Under the pieces are notes generated by a model. That model did not search any database. It was not told the origin of the DNA and saw only the letters and a program-made list of their open reading frames with translations. Below are positions 44,907 to 53,819 of a stretch of DNA of 64,000 bases, one piece after another. The translations under genes were made by a program, and so were the position numbers. This DNA comes from Tenggerimyces sp963762635 (GTDB lineage: Bacteria > Actinomycetota > Actinomycetes > Propionibacteriales > Actinopolymorphaceae): contig CAVXLQ010000018.1 in assembly GCA_963762635.1 (NCBI GenBank), positions 248,001 through 312,000 on the forward strand, written 5' to 3'. Every line of letters begins with the position of its first letter. Positions within the stretch are counted from its first letter, which is position 1.

Positions 44907-45459
44907 GGGAGCTTCCTCCTCCAGGAACGGGCTGGGGCACGGGCTCTGGCTCGGCTGAGAGCGACAAGCCGGTACGGCGCAGGCTGGCGAGCCCGCGGGA
45001 GGTGTGTTGTTTGACCGAACCGACCGAGCAGCCGAGCAGTTCGGCGACGTCCTGCTCGGACAGGTCCTCGGCGAAGCGCAGGTAGACCGCGGCCCGTTGT
45101 TTCGGGCTCAGCTCCCGCATCGCGCGGCGAAGCGCGTCCCACTCGTCCACTCGCGAGTGGGTCTCCTGGGCCACGGTCTCGGGCAGTTCCGCCGCCGTCC
45201 GTTCGCCCCACCAGCGGCGCCGCCGGCTGGACAGGAACGTCGACGCGACGATCGTGCGCAGGTACGCCTCGGGATTGCCGTCGCGCGCTCGGGACCAGCG
45301 AAACCACAGCTTCGCGAACGAGTCCTGCGCGAGATCCTCGGCGTGGCCGTGGTCAAGGGTCAAGGCGTACGCGAACCGCATCGTCGCGGTCCACCGGGCC
45401 CGGACGAACTCGGCGAAGCTGTCCTTGCCCGACACCCTTTCGGGTTCGTCGTTCGGCAT
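44899..45459 (-). CDS. SigE-type (ECF) RNA polymerase sigma factor
   Basis: The 186-residue protein has region 2 (SFAEFVRARWTATMRFAYAL, HAEDLAQDSFAKLWFRW) and region 4 (LSPKQRAAVYLRFAEDLSEQ, LLGCSVGSVKQHTSRGLASL), with a Pro-rich tail. The start MPNDEPERVSGKDSF matches its paralogue at 46733-47278. Overlaps the membrane repeat protein, so the two are coupled. Confidence 0.93.
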   Translation of the reverse strand: MPNDEPERVSGKDSFAEFVRARWTATMRFAYALTLDHGHAEDLAQDSFAKLWFRWSRARDGNPEAYLRTIVASTFLSSRRRRWWGERTAAELPETVAQETHSRVDEWDALRRAMRELSPKQRAAVYLRFAEDLSEQDVAELLGCSVGSVKQHTSRGLASLRRTGLSLSAEPEPVPQPVPGGGSSHV

Positions 45460-45533
45460 GTGTTCACCCCTCTCACCTGTCCAAACGACGGCGCCGACGG
45501 CCCAGGTTGACACGAACCCGCGCCGATACGGAC

Positions 45534-45571
45534 GAGCGGCCGCGAGGCCCCTTCGGGCTTCGCGGCCGCTC
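45534..45571. terminator. Strong hairpin terminator between the two sigma modules
   Basis: GAGCGGCCGCGA-GCCC pairs with GGGC-TCGCGGCCGCTC around a CTTC loop, with one bulged mismatch per arm. It lies 14 bases past the stop of the second repeat protein and would separate the two operons. Confidence 0.8.
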
Positions 45572-45584
45572 GCTTCCGCCGTGG

Positions 45585-46736
45585 CTATCTCACCGCGCGC
45601 ACCTCGGCGACCTTGGCCTCCTTGGGCAGCCTCGTGAGCTCGGCGAACCCGACGCCATGGTCGGTCGATGGTGGCGCGAGCCGCACGATCTTCTTGCCCT
45701 CGGCGTCGAGCAGGTCGACCAGCTTGACGCCCGGCTTGGTGAAGATCGCGACGACGTCGTTGCCGTCCGGCAGGCGCTTGGTCGTCCACTGGACACCCGA
45801 GTCCTGCCAGGACCCCAGGCAGACCCGGACCGGATCGGTGGGCTTCGGCGGGACCAGTTGGAACGTCACGCAGGGCGCGCCTGTCCCGTTCAGCTTGTGC
45901 ACGATCGCCCGGCCGGGCATCCGGCGCAGGCCGTAGTCCGTTCCCGGGCCCTGGCGGCCGTCGGCGTAGTCGTTCGCCTTCACCGGGGCGAACATCCAAG
46001 CCCGGTTGGCCTGCTCGTCCTGGACCGGCTCGACGTCGGTAGTGCGCGAGGCCACGAGTCTCATGCCGGGGAGGAGCTTGCTCGCCGCGGCGAAGAAGCG
46101 CACGTCGTCGGAGGTCTTGGTGGTCCAGGCCGGCCAGTTGTCGGCCGCACCGCGATCGTCGGTGGGCTCGATCGCGTGGACGTCGTTCGCGGCGAAGCCG
46201 AACAGCAGGTCGGCCTGTCCGTCGTTCCGCTTGGCGGTCGTCCACTTCAGCTGGTCTCCCGTGACCGGACCGTCCGTGCAGAACGGCGTACGCTCCCAGC
46301 CGTCCCCCACCACGGTAAGGCAGGGCTGGCCGGTGTCGGGGTCGCGGTAGCTGGCCACGGTCGCGTCGCCCCAGCGCCCGACGAGGTAGCCGGGCCCGAG
46401 CCTGCCTTCGACGAAGTCCTCGAAGCCGGGTCCGGTCACAGGTTCGCCGGCCTGCTCGGCCCCCGGCGGGCTCCCGGGGCGGATCGCCTCGGCTGCGGGC
46501 GTGGGTGTGGCGGCCGGCGTGAGCGTCTGGGTCCGCTCATCGAGGAGGGTGGGGACGAGCGCGGTGGCGATCAGGCCGGCGCAGGCGAGGGTGACGACGC
46601 TGCCGGTGACGATGCGCCGGCGGCGGATCGTGCGGATCCGGCCGCGGACGCCGGGCACCGGGGTGGCTGGCGTACGACTGATCGGCGCGAGGTCGCGCAG
46701 CTCCTCTCGCAGCCGGTCGTGGTCGATCTGGCTCAT
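45585..46736 (-). CDS. Membrane-anchored two-repeat protein, paralogue of the 43713-44906 product
   Basis: The 383-residue protein has a cytoplasmic N-terminus (SQIDHDRLREELRDLAPIS), one helix (RIVTGSVVTLACAGLIATAL) and two repeats: GFEDFVEGRLGPGYLVGRW with TGQPCLTVV, then a more diverged copy with DYADGRQGPG and NGTGAPCVTFQLV. Its ATG overlaps the sigma stop (ATGA). Same inferred role as its paralogue: a membrane partner that senses an extracytoplasmic signal. Confidence 0.78.
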   Translation of the reverse strand: MSQIDHDRLREELRDLAPISRTPATPVPGVRGRIRTIRRRRIVTGSVVTLACAGLIATALVPTLLDERTQTLTPAATPTPAAEAIRPGSPPGAEQAGEPVTGPGFEDFVEGRLGPGYLVGRWGDATVASYRDPDTGQPCLTVVGDGWERTPFCTDGPVTGDQLKWTTAKRNDGQADLLFGFAANDVHAIEPTDDRGAADNWPAWTTKTSDDVRFFAAASKLLPGMRLVASRTTDVEPVQDEQANRAWMFAPVKANDYADGRQGPGTDYGLRRMPGRAIVHKLNGTGAPCVTFQLVPPKPTDPVRVCLGSWQDSGVQWTTKRLPDGNDVVAIFTKPGVKLVDLLDAEGKKIVRLAPPSTDHGVGFAELTRLPKEAKVAEVRAVR

Positions 46737-47278
46737 TGGTCCGACTCCTTCAGGTCCTGGTCGGTGGGAACGGTCTGAAGGGTGAGTCCGTCGACGCGCC
46801 GCAGGCTGGCGAGCCCGCGGGACGCGTGGGACTTGACGGTGCCGACCGAGCAGCCGACGAGGTCGGCGACCTCGCGTTCGGACAGGTCCTCGGCGTACCG
46901 GAGGTAGACGACCGCGCGTTGCCGTTTGGTCAACGTACGCAGGGCATCGACCATCGTGATGTGCTCGTCGACGCGGGCGGTCTCCGACTCCACGAGCAGC
47001 TCGGGCAGGTCGGCCGTCGGCCGTTCGCCCCACCATCGACGCCTTCGCTTGGCCAGGAACGTCGTCACCAGGATGCGGCGCAGGTAGGCGTCCGGGTTGT
47101 CGGTGACGTGCTTCCACCGGAACCACAGGTTCGCCATCGACTCCTGCGTCAGGTCCTCCGCATGGCCGTGGTCGAGCGTCAATGCGTACGCGAAACGCAT
47201 CGTCGCCGACCACCGGGCCACCACGAACTCGTCGAACGTGTCCTCGCGCGAGACACGTTCGGGCGCATCCTCCGGCAT
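46733..47278 (-). CDS. SigE-type (ECF) RNA polymerase sigma factor, paralogue
   Basis: The 181-residue protein is closely similar to the factor at 44899-45459: EFVVARWSATMRFAYALTLD, HAEDLTQESMANLWFRW and GCSVGTVKSHASRGLASLRR. I chose ATG 47278 by matching its paralogue; ATG 47293 is an alternative. Together the two modules are a tandem duplication of a sigma/partner pair. Confidence 0.92.
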   Translation of the reverse strand: MPEDAPERVSREDTFDEFVVARWSATMRFAYALTLDHGHAEDLTQESMANLWFRWKHVTDNPDAYLRRILVTTFLAKRRRRWWGERPTADLPELLVESETARVDEHITMVDALRTLTKRQRAVVYLRYAEDLSEREVADLVGCSVGTVKSHASRGLASLRRVDGLTLQTVPTDQDLKESDQ

Positions 47279-47350
47279 CGGTTCACCCTTCATGCCCACT
47301 AGATGCGCCGGCGGTCCTGGTGCGTTTACACCCATGGTAGATATGTGGCT

Positions 47351-47923
47351 ATGAGACATCTCGTCGCTTTTGCCGCTGTTGTCCTGAGCGTGCTCGGGCT
47401 GGCCGCTCAGCCGGCCGCGGCTCACTCGTCTGTACCGTTGCCGGTCGTTGCTCTGATTTCGTACCAGTCTGCCGGCTCCGGCGCCGATGCGCTGACGTAC
47501 GACCCGGCGCTGGTGCCGGTCGGAGCGACCGCTGTGGTGATGTCGGTTCCCGTGACCGCCGGGACCGTCGTCGCGTTGCAGGTCCGTGGTTTGGAGCCGA
47601 ATCGCGAGTACGGCGCGCACGTCCATGTGCGGCCGTGTGGTGCGGATCCGATGGCCGCTGGGCCGCATTTCCAGAACGTGCCGGATCCGGTCACGCCGTC
47701 GACCGATCCCGCGTACGCGAACCCGGAGAACGAGGTCTGGCTCGACTTCACGACGAACGCGCTCGGTATCGGCAAGGCCGCGGCGACCGTCTCGTGGCGC
47801 TTCGACGGGCGGCCCGCGGCGTCGGTGGTCCTGCACGAACATCACACCCATACCGCGCCTGGTGAGGCGGGAACGGCGGGAAGCCGGCTCGCGTGCGCGT
47901 CGGTGCCGTTCGGCTCTGGCTGA
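47351..47923 (+). CDS. Superoxide-dismutase-like secreted protein
   Basis: The 190-residue protein has a signal peptide (MRHLVAFAAVVLSVLGLAAQ) and a Cu/Zn-SOD-like beta-barrel: LEPNREYGAHVHVRPCGADP with the HVH copper-ligand pair, GPHFQNV and VVLHEHHTH near the end. The full set of copper and zinc ligands is not clearly present, so dismutase activity is uncertain. Confidence 0.82.
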   Translation: MRHLVAFAAVVLSVLGLAAQPAAAHSSVPLPVVALISYQSAGSGADALTYDPALVPVGATAVVMSVPVTAGTVVALQVRGLEPNREYGAHVHVRPCGADPMAAGPHFQNVPDPVTPSTDPAYANPENEVWLDFTTNALGIGKAAATVSWRFDGRPAASVVLHEHHTHTAPGEAGTAGSRLACASVPFGSG

Positions 47924-48092
47924 GGCTCGGTTCGGGGTTGTCCCCTAGGCCGATCGTCGCAGGGCGGATCGCCCTTTCGGAGGATGTCGCGCCCGGCCCG
48001 CGACGTCTAGCGTGGAACACGTCCGCGGGGGAAGTGGACTACGGGACTGCGCTGGGCTGGCGCCGTCCCGTACCCATTCGTACGGTCGAGGT

Positions 48093-48953
48093 ATGCCGAC
48101 TCTCGCCACTGAGCTGCTGCCACTGCTGCCGACCGAGGACGACGTCGCCTTCTACCGCGCGCACGGGTACTGGATCTCCGGCGCGATCCTGCCCGACCCG
48201 GTGATCGCTGCCGCTGAGGCCGGGATGGCCCGGTTGTACGCGGGGTCCACCGACCATGCGGTGCCGGATCGGGACGGGATCCCGGGCTGGTCGCCGGCCG
48301 ATGGCGACGTGCTGCGGAAGAACGACTGGGCTTCACTGCAGGTCGACGAGCTGGCCTCGCTCGTTCGGCACCCGCTGATCGCGGCCTGCGCCGCCCGGCT
48401 GAGCGGTGCCTCGGAGATCCGGCTGTGGCACGACCAGCTGCTGTACAAGCCGGCGGAGAGCTCGCAGACCGCGTCGGGGCTGGTGAACGTGGGATGGCAT
48501 ACGGATCGCCAGTACTGGTTGACGAACTCGAGTACGGACATGCTGACGGCCTGGGTGCCGTTCCACTCCGTCGGCGAGGTCGAGGGCGTGGTGTCGTTCG
48601 TGGACGGGAGCCATCTGTTCGACGACGACATCGCGCTGGACTTCTTCAACCCCGACCTGTCGCAGCTGGACTCGGTCCGGGCGTCGCACGACGTACGCAT
48701 CGCGACGCACGAGATCCCGCGCGGAGGCATGAGCTTCCACCACTGCCGCACGATCCACGGCAGCGGCCCCAACCTCAGCGGCGCCCCACGCCGGTCGATC
48801 GCGGTCCACCTGCAGCCTGGCGACAACCACTTCGTCGAAGTCCAGCGCCCCGACGGCTCCCTCGCCCACCACGGCAACGACGACCTCGTCCGCCGCACAC
48901 CAGACGGCCACCCCGACTACACCGACCCGGCGATCTGCCCGCGGTTGTACTGA
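48093..48953 (+). CDS. Phytanoyl-CoA dioxygenase (PhyH) family protein
   Basis: The 286-residue Fe(II)/2-oxoglutarate oxygenase has the iron-binding HxD in NVGWHTDRQYW, the distal His in FHHCRTIHGSGPNLS and the 2-oxoglutarate Arg in APRRSIAVHLQ. Family members hydroxylate small molecules or fatty acids. The ATG at 48093 gives MPTLATELLPLLPTEDD. Stand-alone gene with unknown substrate. Confidence 0.9.
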   Translation: MPTLATELLPLLPTEDDVAFYRAHGYWISGAILPDPVIAAAEAGMARLYAGSTDHAVPDRDGIPGWSPADGDVLRKNDWASLQVDELASLVRHPLIAACAARLSGASEIRLWHDQLLYKPAESSQTASGLVNVGWHTDRQYWLTNSSTDMLTAWVPFHSVGEVEGVVSFVDGSHLFDDDIALDFFNPDLSQLDSVRASHDVRIATHEIPRGGMSFHHCRTIHGSGPNLSGAPRRSIAVHLQPGDNHFVEVQRPDGSLAHHGNDDLVRRTPDGHPDYTDPAICPRLY

Positions 48954-49149
48954 ACGGAGGCGCCAGCTCGCGCCCCCGTCACTCCTGGTGGCCCTAGAAC
49001 GGCCACTCGCTTCGACTATCTGCCGCTCGGCGGTCTGGCCTCACCCGTCAACGCGTTGAGTTCGTGACGGCCCAGTTCACCTCGCCATCGGGCAAGATTG
49101 GACGAGGTGAGCCGGGAAGCCTGGTCGGCATCAGAGTTAGACCTGCCGT

Positions 49150-49662
49150 GTGGAGGCTTACGATGTCGACTCAGTACCTTTCTCAGCCCCGGCCGACCGA
49201 AACAAACCGGCGCGCACACTAGGACTGGTCGCGCCGTTCGTTGTCTGCTTAACGATGGCCTTTCTCTTCGCCGGGGTGACAGCACTGGGTGCCTACCGCA
49301 CCTACGTTTTGCTACATCAGGGCAAGATCGCCTCGGGTGTGATCGTTCCCACCCCATACGAGGACCAGGGCCGCCGCGCATACGTAAGCTTCCGCGCAGA
49401 GGACGGTCAGCAATATGTCTGCTTTTTCGGGAGCTTCTACGCGATCGACACGAGCCATCGGCCGGGGATCAAGGTCGGCGACGTCGTCGAAGTTCTCTAC
49501 GAACCAAGCAATCCCGTCAATTTCCGGGACGCCCGCGTGCCGCCCACCTACGGGCCCGTCCTGTGGTCTGCCGTCGTCACCGTGGCGTTGGCGGTGGTGG
49601 GGACGTTCACGCTCTGGCGTTACCCCGCGTGTCGTCGCTGCCAACGGACGCCCTGGCTCTAG
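49150..49662 (+). CDS. DUF3592-type membrane protein
   Basis: The 170-residue protein has two transmembrane helices (LVAPFVVCLTMAFLFAGVTA and VLWSAVVTVALAVVGTFTLW) flanking an extracytoplasmic beta domain (VSFRAEDGQQYVCFFGS, GDVVEVLYEPSNPVNFR) typical of DUF3592. Function unknown. The start is GTG 49150. Confidence 0.78.
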   Translation: MEAYDVDSVPFSAPADRNKPARTLGLVAPFVVCLTMAFLFAGVTALGAYRTYVLLHQGKIASGVIVPTPYEDQGRRAYVSFRAEDGQQYVCFFGSFYAIDTSHRPGIKVGDVVEVLYEPSNPVNFRDARVPPTYGPVLWSAVVTVALAVVGTFTLWRYPACRRCQRTPWL

Positions 49663-49734
49663 GCCCCCACCGAGTACGTCCGCGACGAACCCGAACTGTC
49701 GCCCCGACCTCGAGCGCGGTGGCCCTAGATCGGA

Positions 49735-49914
49735 TCAGGTGTCGTCCTCGACCCTCGCCTCGGGGGCATTGCGCTTGACCGAGTCGATGCCGTTCTGCGC
49801 GCCGGCCTTCGACTCGTACGCCTCGCCCACGGCGATGATCTCGCCGTTGCCGGCCTTCAGCCGCCACCGGTACTTCTTCGCCGCGTCCAGGTAGAGCTCG
49901 AACTTGCCAGCCAT
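49735..49914 (-). CDS. YegP family (DUF1508) protein
   Basis: The 59-residue protein is a single DUF1508 unit: MAGKFELYLDAAKKYRWRLK with a later YESKAGAQNGIDSVKRNAPE. ATG 49914 is the family start; an upstream start would add nine residues. A small protein of unknown function, sometimes linked to stress. Confidence 0.92.
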   Translation of the reverse strand: MAGKFELYLDAAKKYRWRLKAGNGEIIAVGEAYESKAGAQNGIDSVKRNAPEARVEDDT

Positions 49915-50016
49915 GTCATCCCCCCAGATCACCAAGCCCACATAGGAGAAGCGGTGGGCAACTGGCGCCGAGTCTAGGCGCGTTGGTACGGATACGTCCG
50001 ACGAATGGGTCGACGC

Positions 50017-50961
50017 TCAGAAGTCGATGCGCACCACGGCGCGTCGGTTGGTGGGCCTGCTGACCTCTTCGAACCCGGCCGCCTTGAAGGCGCCGAGCGA
50101 GCCTTGGAACTCGTTGTCGATGAGGTTGGGATAGCCCTCGATCGCTCGCGCACCGCATCGTCTGGCGAAGTCGACGGCGCCGCGGGTCAGGGCCTCGCTG
50201 ATGCCGCGGCGGCGGAAGCCGGCGCGGACGACGAAGCAGGTCACGGCCCAGACGGTGGCGTCGGTCTTGTCCTCGTTCCGGCCGACCCAGGGCACGGGGA
50301 CGTGGCTCAGCAGGCGCGGGTTGTCCGAACGGGGATCGACCGCGCACCAGCCGACGGCTTCGCCGTCGAGGTAGGCGACCAGGCCGGTGGTCGTCTTGGC
50401 CTTCCTGGTGCCGCAGTTCGTCTGGTCTCGGAGGCGGCGGGCGAGCTCTTCGGGGCCTTCGGACGCCCAGGCCTCGCCGCGCGTCATCTTGAACCGTTGG
50501 CACCAGCACTTGGACGAGGCGCCGCTCGACTCGAAGATCGTCTCGAGGTCCTGCCAGGACGCTTCATTGGCGGGAACGATGGTGAGCTGGTCGAACGTGA
50601 TCGGTGTCCGGTCGCGGTTTCGTTCCACCGGCTTGGGCTTCCGCCGGGGCTGCTTCGGCTTGGCATGTCGGGTGGTGGTCAGCCGGATCGTGACGGTGTC
50701 TCCCGCGCCGACTCCGGCGGCCTTGCGGACCAGGTCCTTGAGCGGGATGACCCACCCACCGTCCTTGGGCCACATCGACGTCGACCACTCCTTGCCGCCG
50801 ACGCCGTCGATCCGCGCCCGGATGGGGATCATCCCCCAGGCGTAACCGATGTCCTTCGCCACGGGCCGCAACGCCTGGCACTCCGCTTCGGGCACCGTGA
50901 CGAAGTAGTACGGCGCCGGCCCGCGCCATTCCCAGATCTCGCCGCGAATCTCCAGGTCCAT
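50017..50961 (-). CDS. DUF1905 and GNAT acetyltransferase fusion protein
   Basis: The 314-residue protein joins an N-terminal DUF1905 domain (MDLEIRGEIWEWRGPAPYYF, GGWVIPLKDLVRKAAGVGAG) by a Lys/Arg/Pro linker (HAKPKQPRRKPKPVERNRD) to a GNAT domain with the acetyl-CoA loop VRAGFRRRGISEALTRGAV. Both domains also occur as separate proteins. The substrate is unknown. Confidence 0.87.
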   Translation of the reverse strand: MDLEIRGEIWEWRGPAPYYFVTVPEAECQALRPVAKDIGYAWGMIPIRARIDGVGGKEWSTSMWPKDGGWVIPLKDLVRKAAGVGAGDTVTIRLTTTRHAKPKQPRRKPKPVERNRDRTPITFDQLTIVPANEASWQDLETIFESSGASSKCWCQRFKMTRGEAWASEGPEELARRLRDQTNCGTRKAKTTTGLVAYLDGEAVGWCAVDPRSDNPRLLSHVPVPWVGRNEDKTDATVWAVTCFVVRAGFRRRGISEALTRGAVDFARRCGARAIEGYPNLIDNEFQGSLGAFKAAGFEEVSRPTNRRAVVRIDF

Positions 50962-51020
50962 GCCAGCACGCTAGACCGCAAGGCGGACATTCCGCGTCCG
51001 GAACCCCGCGGAGAACGTGA

Positions 51021-52010
51021 CTAACGGGCGGCGTCGCCCATGCGGAACTCGTGGGTCAGCTCGTCCAGCCGTTCCTTCAGGTCGGCCGGCAAGGGCTTCT
51101 CCGCCGCGGCGATGGACTCGTCCAGCTGGTCCGGCCGGCTCGCGCCGATGATCGGCGCGGTGATCGCCGGGTTGGCCAGCACCCACGCGACCGCCATCGT
51201 CACCATCGGCAGCCCGACCTCGGCGGCCAGCGGGCGCAGTCGTTCGACCGCCTCGAACGCGGCCTCGTGCCAGTACCGGCCGCGGTACGTCTCGCCCGCC
51301 GAGCCCAGCGTGAAGCGCGTGCCCTCGGTCGGTGCGCCCGGCTGGTGCTTGCCGCTCAGCATGCCCGCCGCGATCGGGTTGTACGGGATCACGCCGATGC
51401 CTTCCTCGGCGCACAATGGCAGCAGCTCGCGTTCGATCTGGCGGAACAGCAGGTTGTAGCGCGGCTGCAGCGAGTCGAACCGCGCGACCCGCAGCACCTC
51501 GCTGCGGCCGAGCGCGCGGGCGAGCTGGTACGCGAGCCAGTTCGACACCCCGAGGTAGCGGACCTTGCCCGACCGGACGAGGTCGTCCAGCGCGCCGAGC
51601 GTCTCGTCGATCGGGGTCTCCGGGTCGAAGCTGTGCAGCTGGTAGAGATCGAGGTAGTCCGTCTGCAGCCGGCGCAGCGAGCCGTCGACGGCCTCGATCA
51701 GGTGCTTGCGCGAATTCCCTTGCTGCCAAGGCCGTTCGCCCATCCGACCGAAGCACTTGGTCGCCACCACGAACTCGTCGCGCCGACCCCGGAACCAGCG
51801 ACCGATGATCTCCTCGGTCCGCCCGACCGTGCTGAGGTCGCCGGCCACCGGATAGGCGTCGGCGGTGTCGAGGAACGTGATGCCCGCTTCGGCCGCCTTG
51901 TCGAGGATCGCGAACGACGTCGGCTCATCGCATTGCAGACCGAACGTCATCGTGCCGAGGCAGAGGCGGGAGACCCGCAGGCCGGTACGGCCCAATCGCA
52001 CATGCTCCAT
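51021..52010 (-). CDS. Aldo/keto reductase
   Basis: The 329-residue NADPH-dependent TIM-barrel oxidoreductase has catalytic Asp/Tyr in TFLDTADAYPVAGD, Lys in FVVATKCFGRMGE and His in LDLYQLHSFDPETP; the cofactor site is ITAPIIGASRPDQLDES. The ATG at 52010 is 49 bases from, and divergent to, a PAS/HTH regulator, with a palindrome between them. Confidence 0.93.
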   Translation of the reverse strand: MEHVRLGRTGLRVSRLCLGTMTFGLQCDEPTSFAILDKAAEAGITFLDTADAYPVAGDLSTVGRTEEIIGRWFRGRRDEFVVATKCFGRMGERPWQQGNSRKHLIEAVDGSLRRLQTDYLDLYQLHSFDPETPIDETLGALDDLVRSGKVRYLGVSNWLAYQLARALGRSEVLRVARFDSLQPRYNLLFRQIERELLPLCAEEGIGVIPYNPIAAGMLSGKHQPGAPTEGTRFTLGSAGETYRGRYWHEAAFEAVERLRPLAAEVGLPMVTMAVAWVLANPAITAPIIGASRPDQLDESIAAAEKPLPADLKERLDELTHEFRMGDAAR

Positions 52011-52026
52011 GGCACCCAGCCTATCG

Positions 52027-52043
52027 CTAGACATTCCGTCTAG
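52027..52043. promoter_or_regulatory. Palindromic operator CTAGAC-N5-GTCTAG
   Basis: A perfect 6-5-6 inverted repeat in the 49-base gap between the aldo/keto reductase gene and the divergent regulator. Most likely bound by that regulator and controlling both directions. Confidence 0.65.
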
Positions 52044-52059
52044 CTTGGACGTAGAGTCC

Positions 52060-52671
52060 ATGACCGTGGGACGCTACAAGCCGCCGGCCTGGGTCGGGAC
52101 GTACGCGCCGGTCGTCGAGGCGGTCGTGGCACTGCTGCACCCGTACGCCGAAGTCGTGTTGCACGACGTCAAGCCGGATCGAGTCGCCGCGATCTGGAAC
52201 TCGTGGTCCAGACGTGCGCCCGGCGACAAGTCGCTGATCACCACCGCGGACCTCCCCACCGACAGCACCGTGCTCGGCCCGTACGAGAAGGTCGGCACCG
52301 ACGGCCACCGGATCACCTCGGTGAGCGTGCTCGTCGAGGGCGGTGCCGGGCTGCTCTGCGTCAACCTCGACCGGTCGCCGTTGGACGGGGCGATCGACCT
52401 GCTGTCGAAGTTCGCGGCCGCCATCGAACCGCGGCCGGAGGCTCTGTTCGAACGGGACTGGCGCGAGCAGATCGCGCTCACCGTCGACGCGTGGTGCCGC
52501 GACCAGCACGTCGCGCGGGATCGGCTGTCTCGTACCCAACGGCTCGAGCTGGTCCGCCACATCGACGCGCGAGGACTGTTCGCCACGAGGCGCGCGGCCG
52601 AACACCTGGCCCTCACGCTCGGGATCTCGCGGGCCTCCACCTACGCACTGATCAAGGAGGCTCGCGCATGA
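52060..52671 (+). CDS. YheO-like PAS domain transcriptional regulator
   Basis: The 203-residue protein has an N-terminal YheO-like PAS sensor (VVALLHPYAEVVLHDVKPDR, GLLCVNLDRSP) and a C-terminal HTH (GLFATRRAAEHLALTLGISR, ASTYALIKEARA). Coupled by ATGA to an aminotransferase and divergent from an aldo/keto reductase, so it probably controls both. Confidence 0.88.
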   Translation: MTVGRYKPPAWVGTYAPVVEAVVALLHPYAEVVLHDVKPDRVAAIWNSWSRRAPGDKSLITTADLPTDSTVLGPYEKVGTDGHRITSVSVLVEGGAGLLCVNLDRSPLDGAIDLLSKFAAAIEPRPEALFERDWREQIALTVDAWCRDQHVARDRLSRTQRLELVRHIDARGLFATRRAAEHLALTLGISRASTYALIKEARA

Positions 52672-53819
52672 GCCAGCGACTGGACCTGCCGGAGTTCCGC
52701 ATCGAGGCGTACTTCGAACGGTGGGAGTTCAAGGCCCGTTACCACCTGACCGCGTCGGACCCGGAGTCGATGACGGTCTCCGAGCTGCTCGCGCTGGGCA
52801 CGGACGCGGACAGGGAGGCGCTGGACGGGTTGTGGCTCGGCTACACGCCGACCTGGGGAACGGACGCGCTGCGGGAGGCGATCGCGGCGACGTACTCGAC
52901 CGTGTCCGCTTCCGACGTGCTCGTCTTCACCGGCGCCGAGGAGGCGCTGTTCTGGACGATGCAGGTGCTGCTGGGGCCGGGCGAGCACGCGGTCGTGACC
53001 GTTCCGAACTACCAGTCGACGGAGACCGTTCCGCTCGCGTCCGGCTCGTCGCTGACCGGCGTGCCGATCTGGACGGGCACGGGATCCTCGCTCGAGTGGA
53101 CGCTCGACCTGGACCGCGTCAAGGCCGCCTTGCGCCCGAATACCACCATGGTCGCGGTGAACTTCCCGAACAACCCGACCGGGTACGTGCCGTCGCTGGA
53201 CACCTTCCGGGAACTCGCCGCGCTGTGCGAGGAACGGGGCATCCGGCTCGTGTCGGACGAGGTGTACCGCGGCATCGAGCTCGACCCGTCGCGGACGTTG
53301 CCGCAGGCCGCGGACCTGTCCGACCAAGCGGTCTCGATCAACGTGCTGTCGAAGGCGTACGGCCTTCCCGGCTTGCGCATCGGCTGGGTCGCGTGCCGTG
53401 ACAACGCGGCCTTGCGGGCGTTGGAACGGGCCAAGGAGTTCACCACGATCTGCAACTCCGCGCCGAGCGAGCTCCTCGCGACCGTGGCGATGCGCAACGC
53501 GCCGGCGCTGCGGGAACGGGTCCGCGAGCTCGTCGCGGCGAACGTCGCGGTGTTCACCGACTTTTTCGCCAAGCACGCGGACCGCTTCGAGTTCACCGCA
53601 CCGGACGGCAGCTGCGTCGCCTTCCCGCGCTACCTCGGTCCGGAGGGCGTGGAGGAGTTCTGCCGCCGAGCCGTCGAGGAACGCGGGTTGCTGTTCCTGC
53701 CGGCATCGATCTTCGGTTCGGACCTGGCCGACGTGCCGGCCGACCGCTTCCGTGTCGGCCTCGGCCGCCGAAACCCCCAACCGGCGTTGGAGGTTCTCGA
53801 CGACTTCCTCAAGAGTTGA
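52668..53819 (+). CDS. Class I/II pyridoxal-phosphate aminotransferase
   Basis: The 383-residue fold-type I aminotransferase has AEEALFWTMQVLLGPGEHAV, VNFPNNPTGYVPS (Asn/Asp side), DEVYRGIELD and the PLP lysine in NVLSKAYGLPGLRIGWVACR. It transfers an amino group between an amino acid and a keto acid; the substrate is undetermined. ATG 52668 overlaps the regulator stop. Confidence 0.93.
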   Translation: MSQRLDLPEFRIEAYFERWEFKARYHLTASDPESMTVSELLALGTDADREALDGLWLGYTPTWGTDALREAIAATYSTVSASDVLVFTGAEEALFWTMQVLLGPGEHAVVTVPNYQSTETVPLASGSSLTGVPIWTGTGSSLEWTLDLDRVKAALRPNTTMVAVNFPNNPTGYVPSLDTFRELAALCEERGIRLVSDEVYRGIELDPSRTLPQAADLSDQAVSINVLSKAYGLPGLRIGWVACRDNAALRALERAKEFTTICNSAPSELLATVAMRNAPALRERVRELVAANVAVFTDFFAKHADRFEFTAPDGSCVAFPRYLGPEGVEEFCRRAVEERGLLFLPASIFGSDLADVPADRFRVGLGRRNPQPALEVLDDFLKS

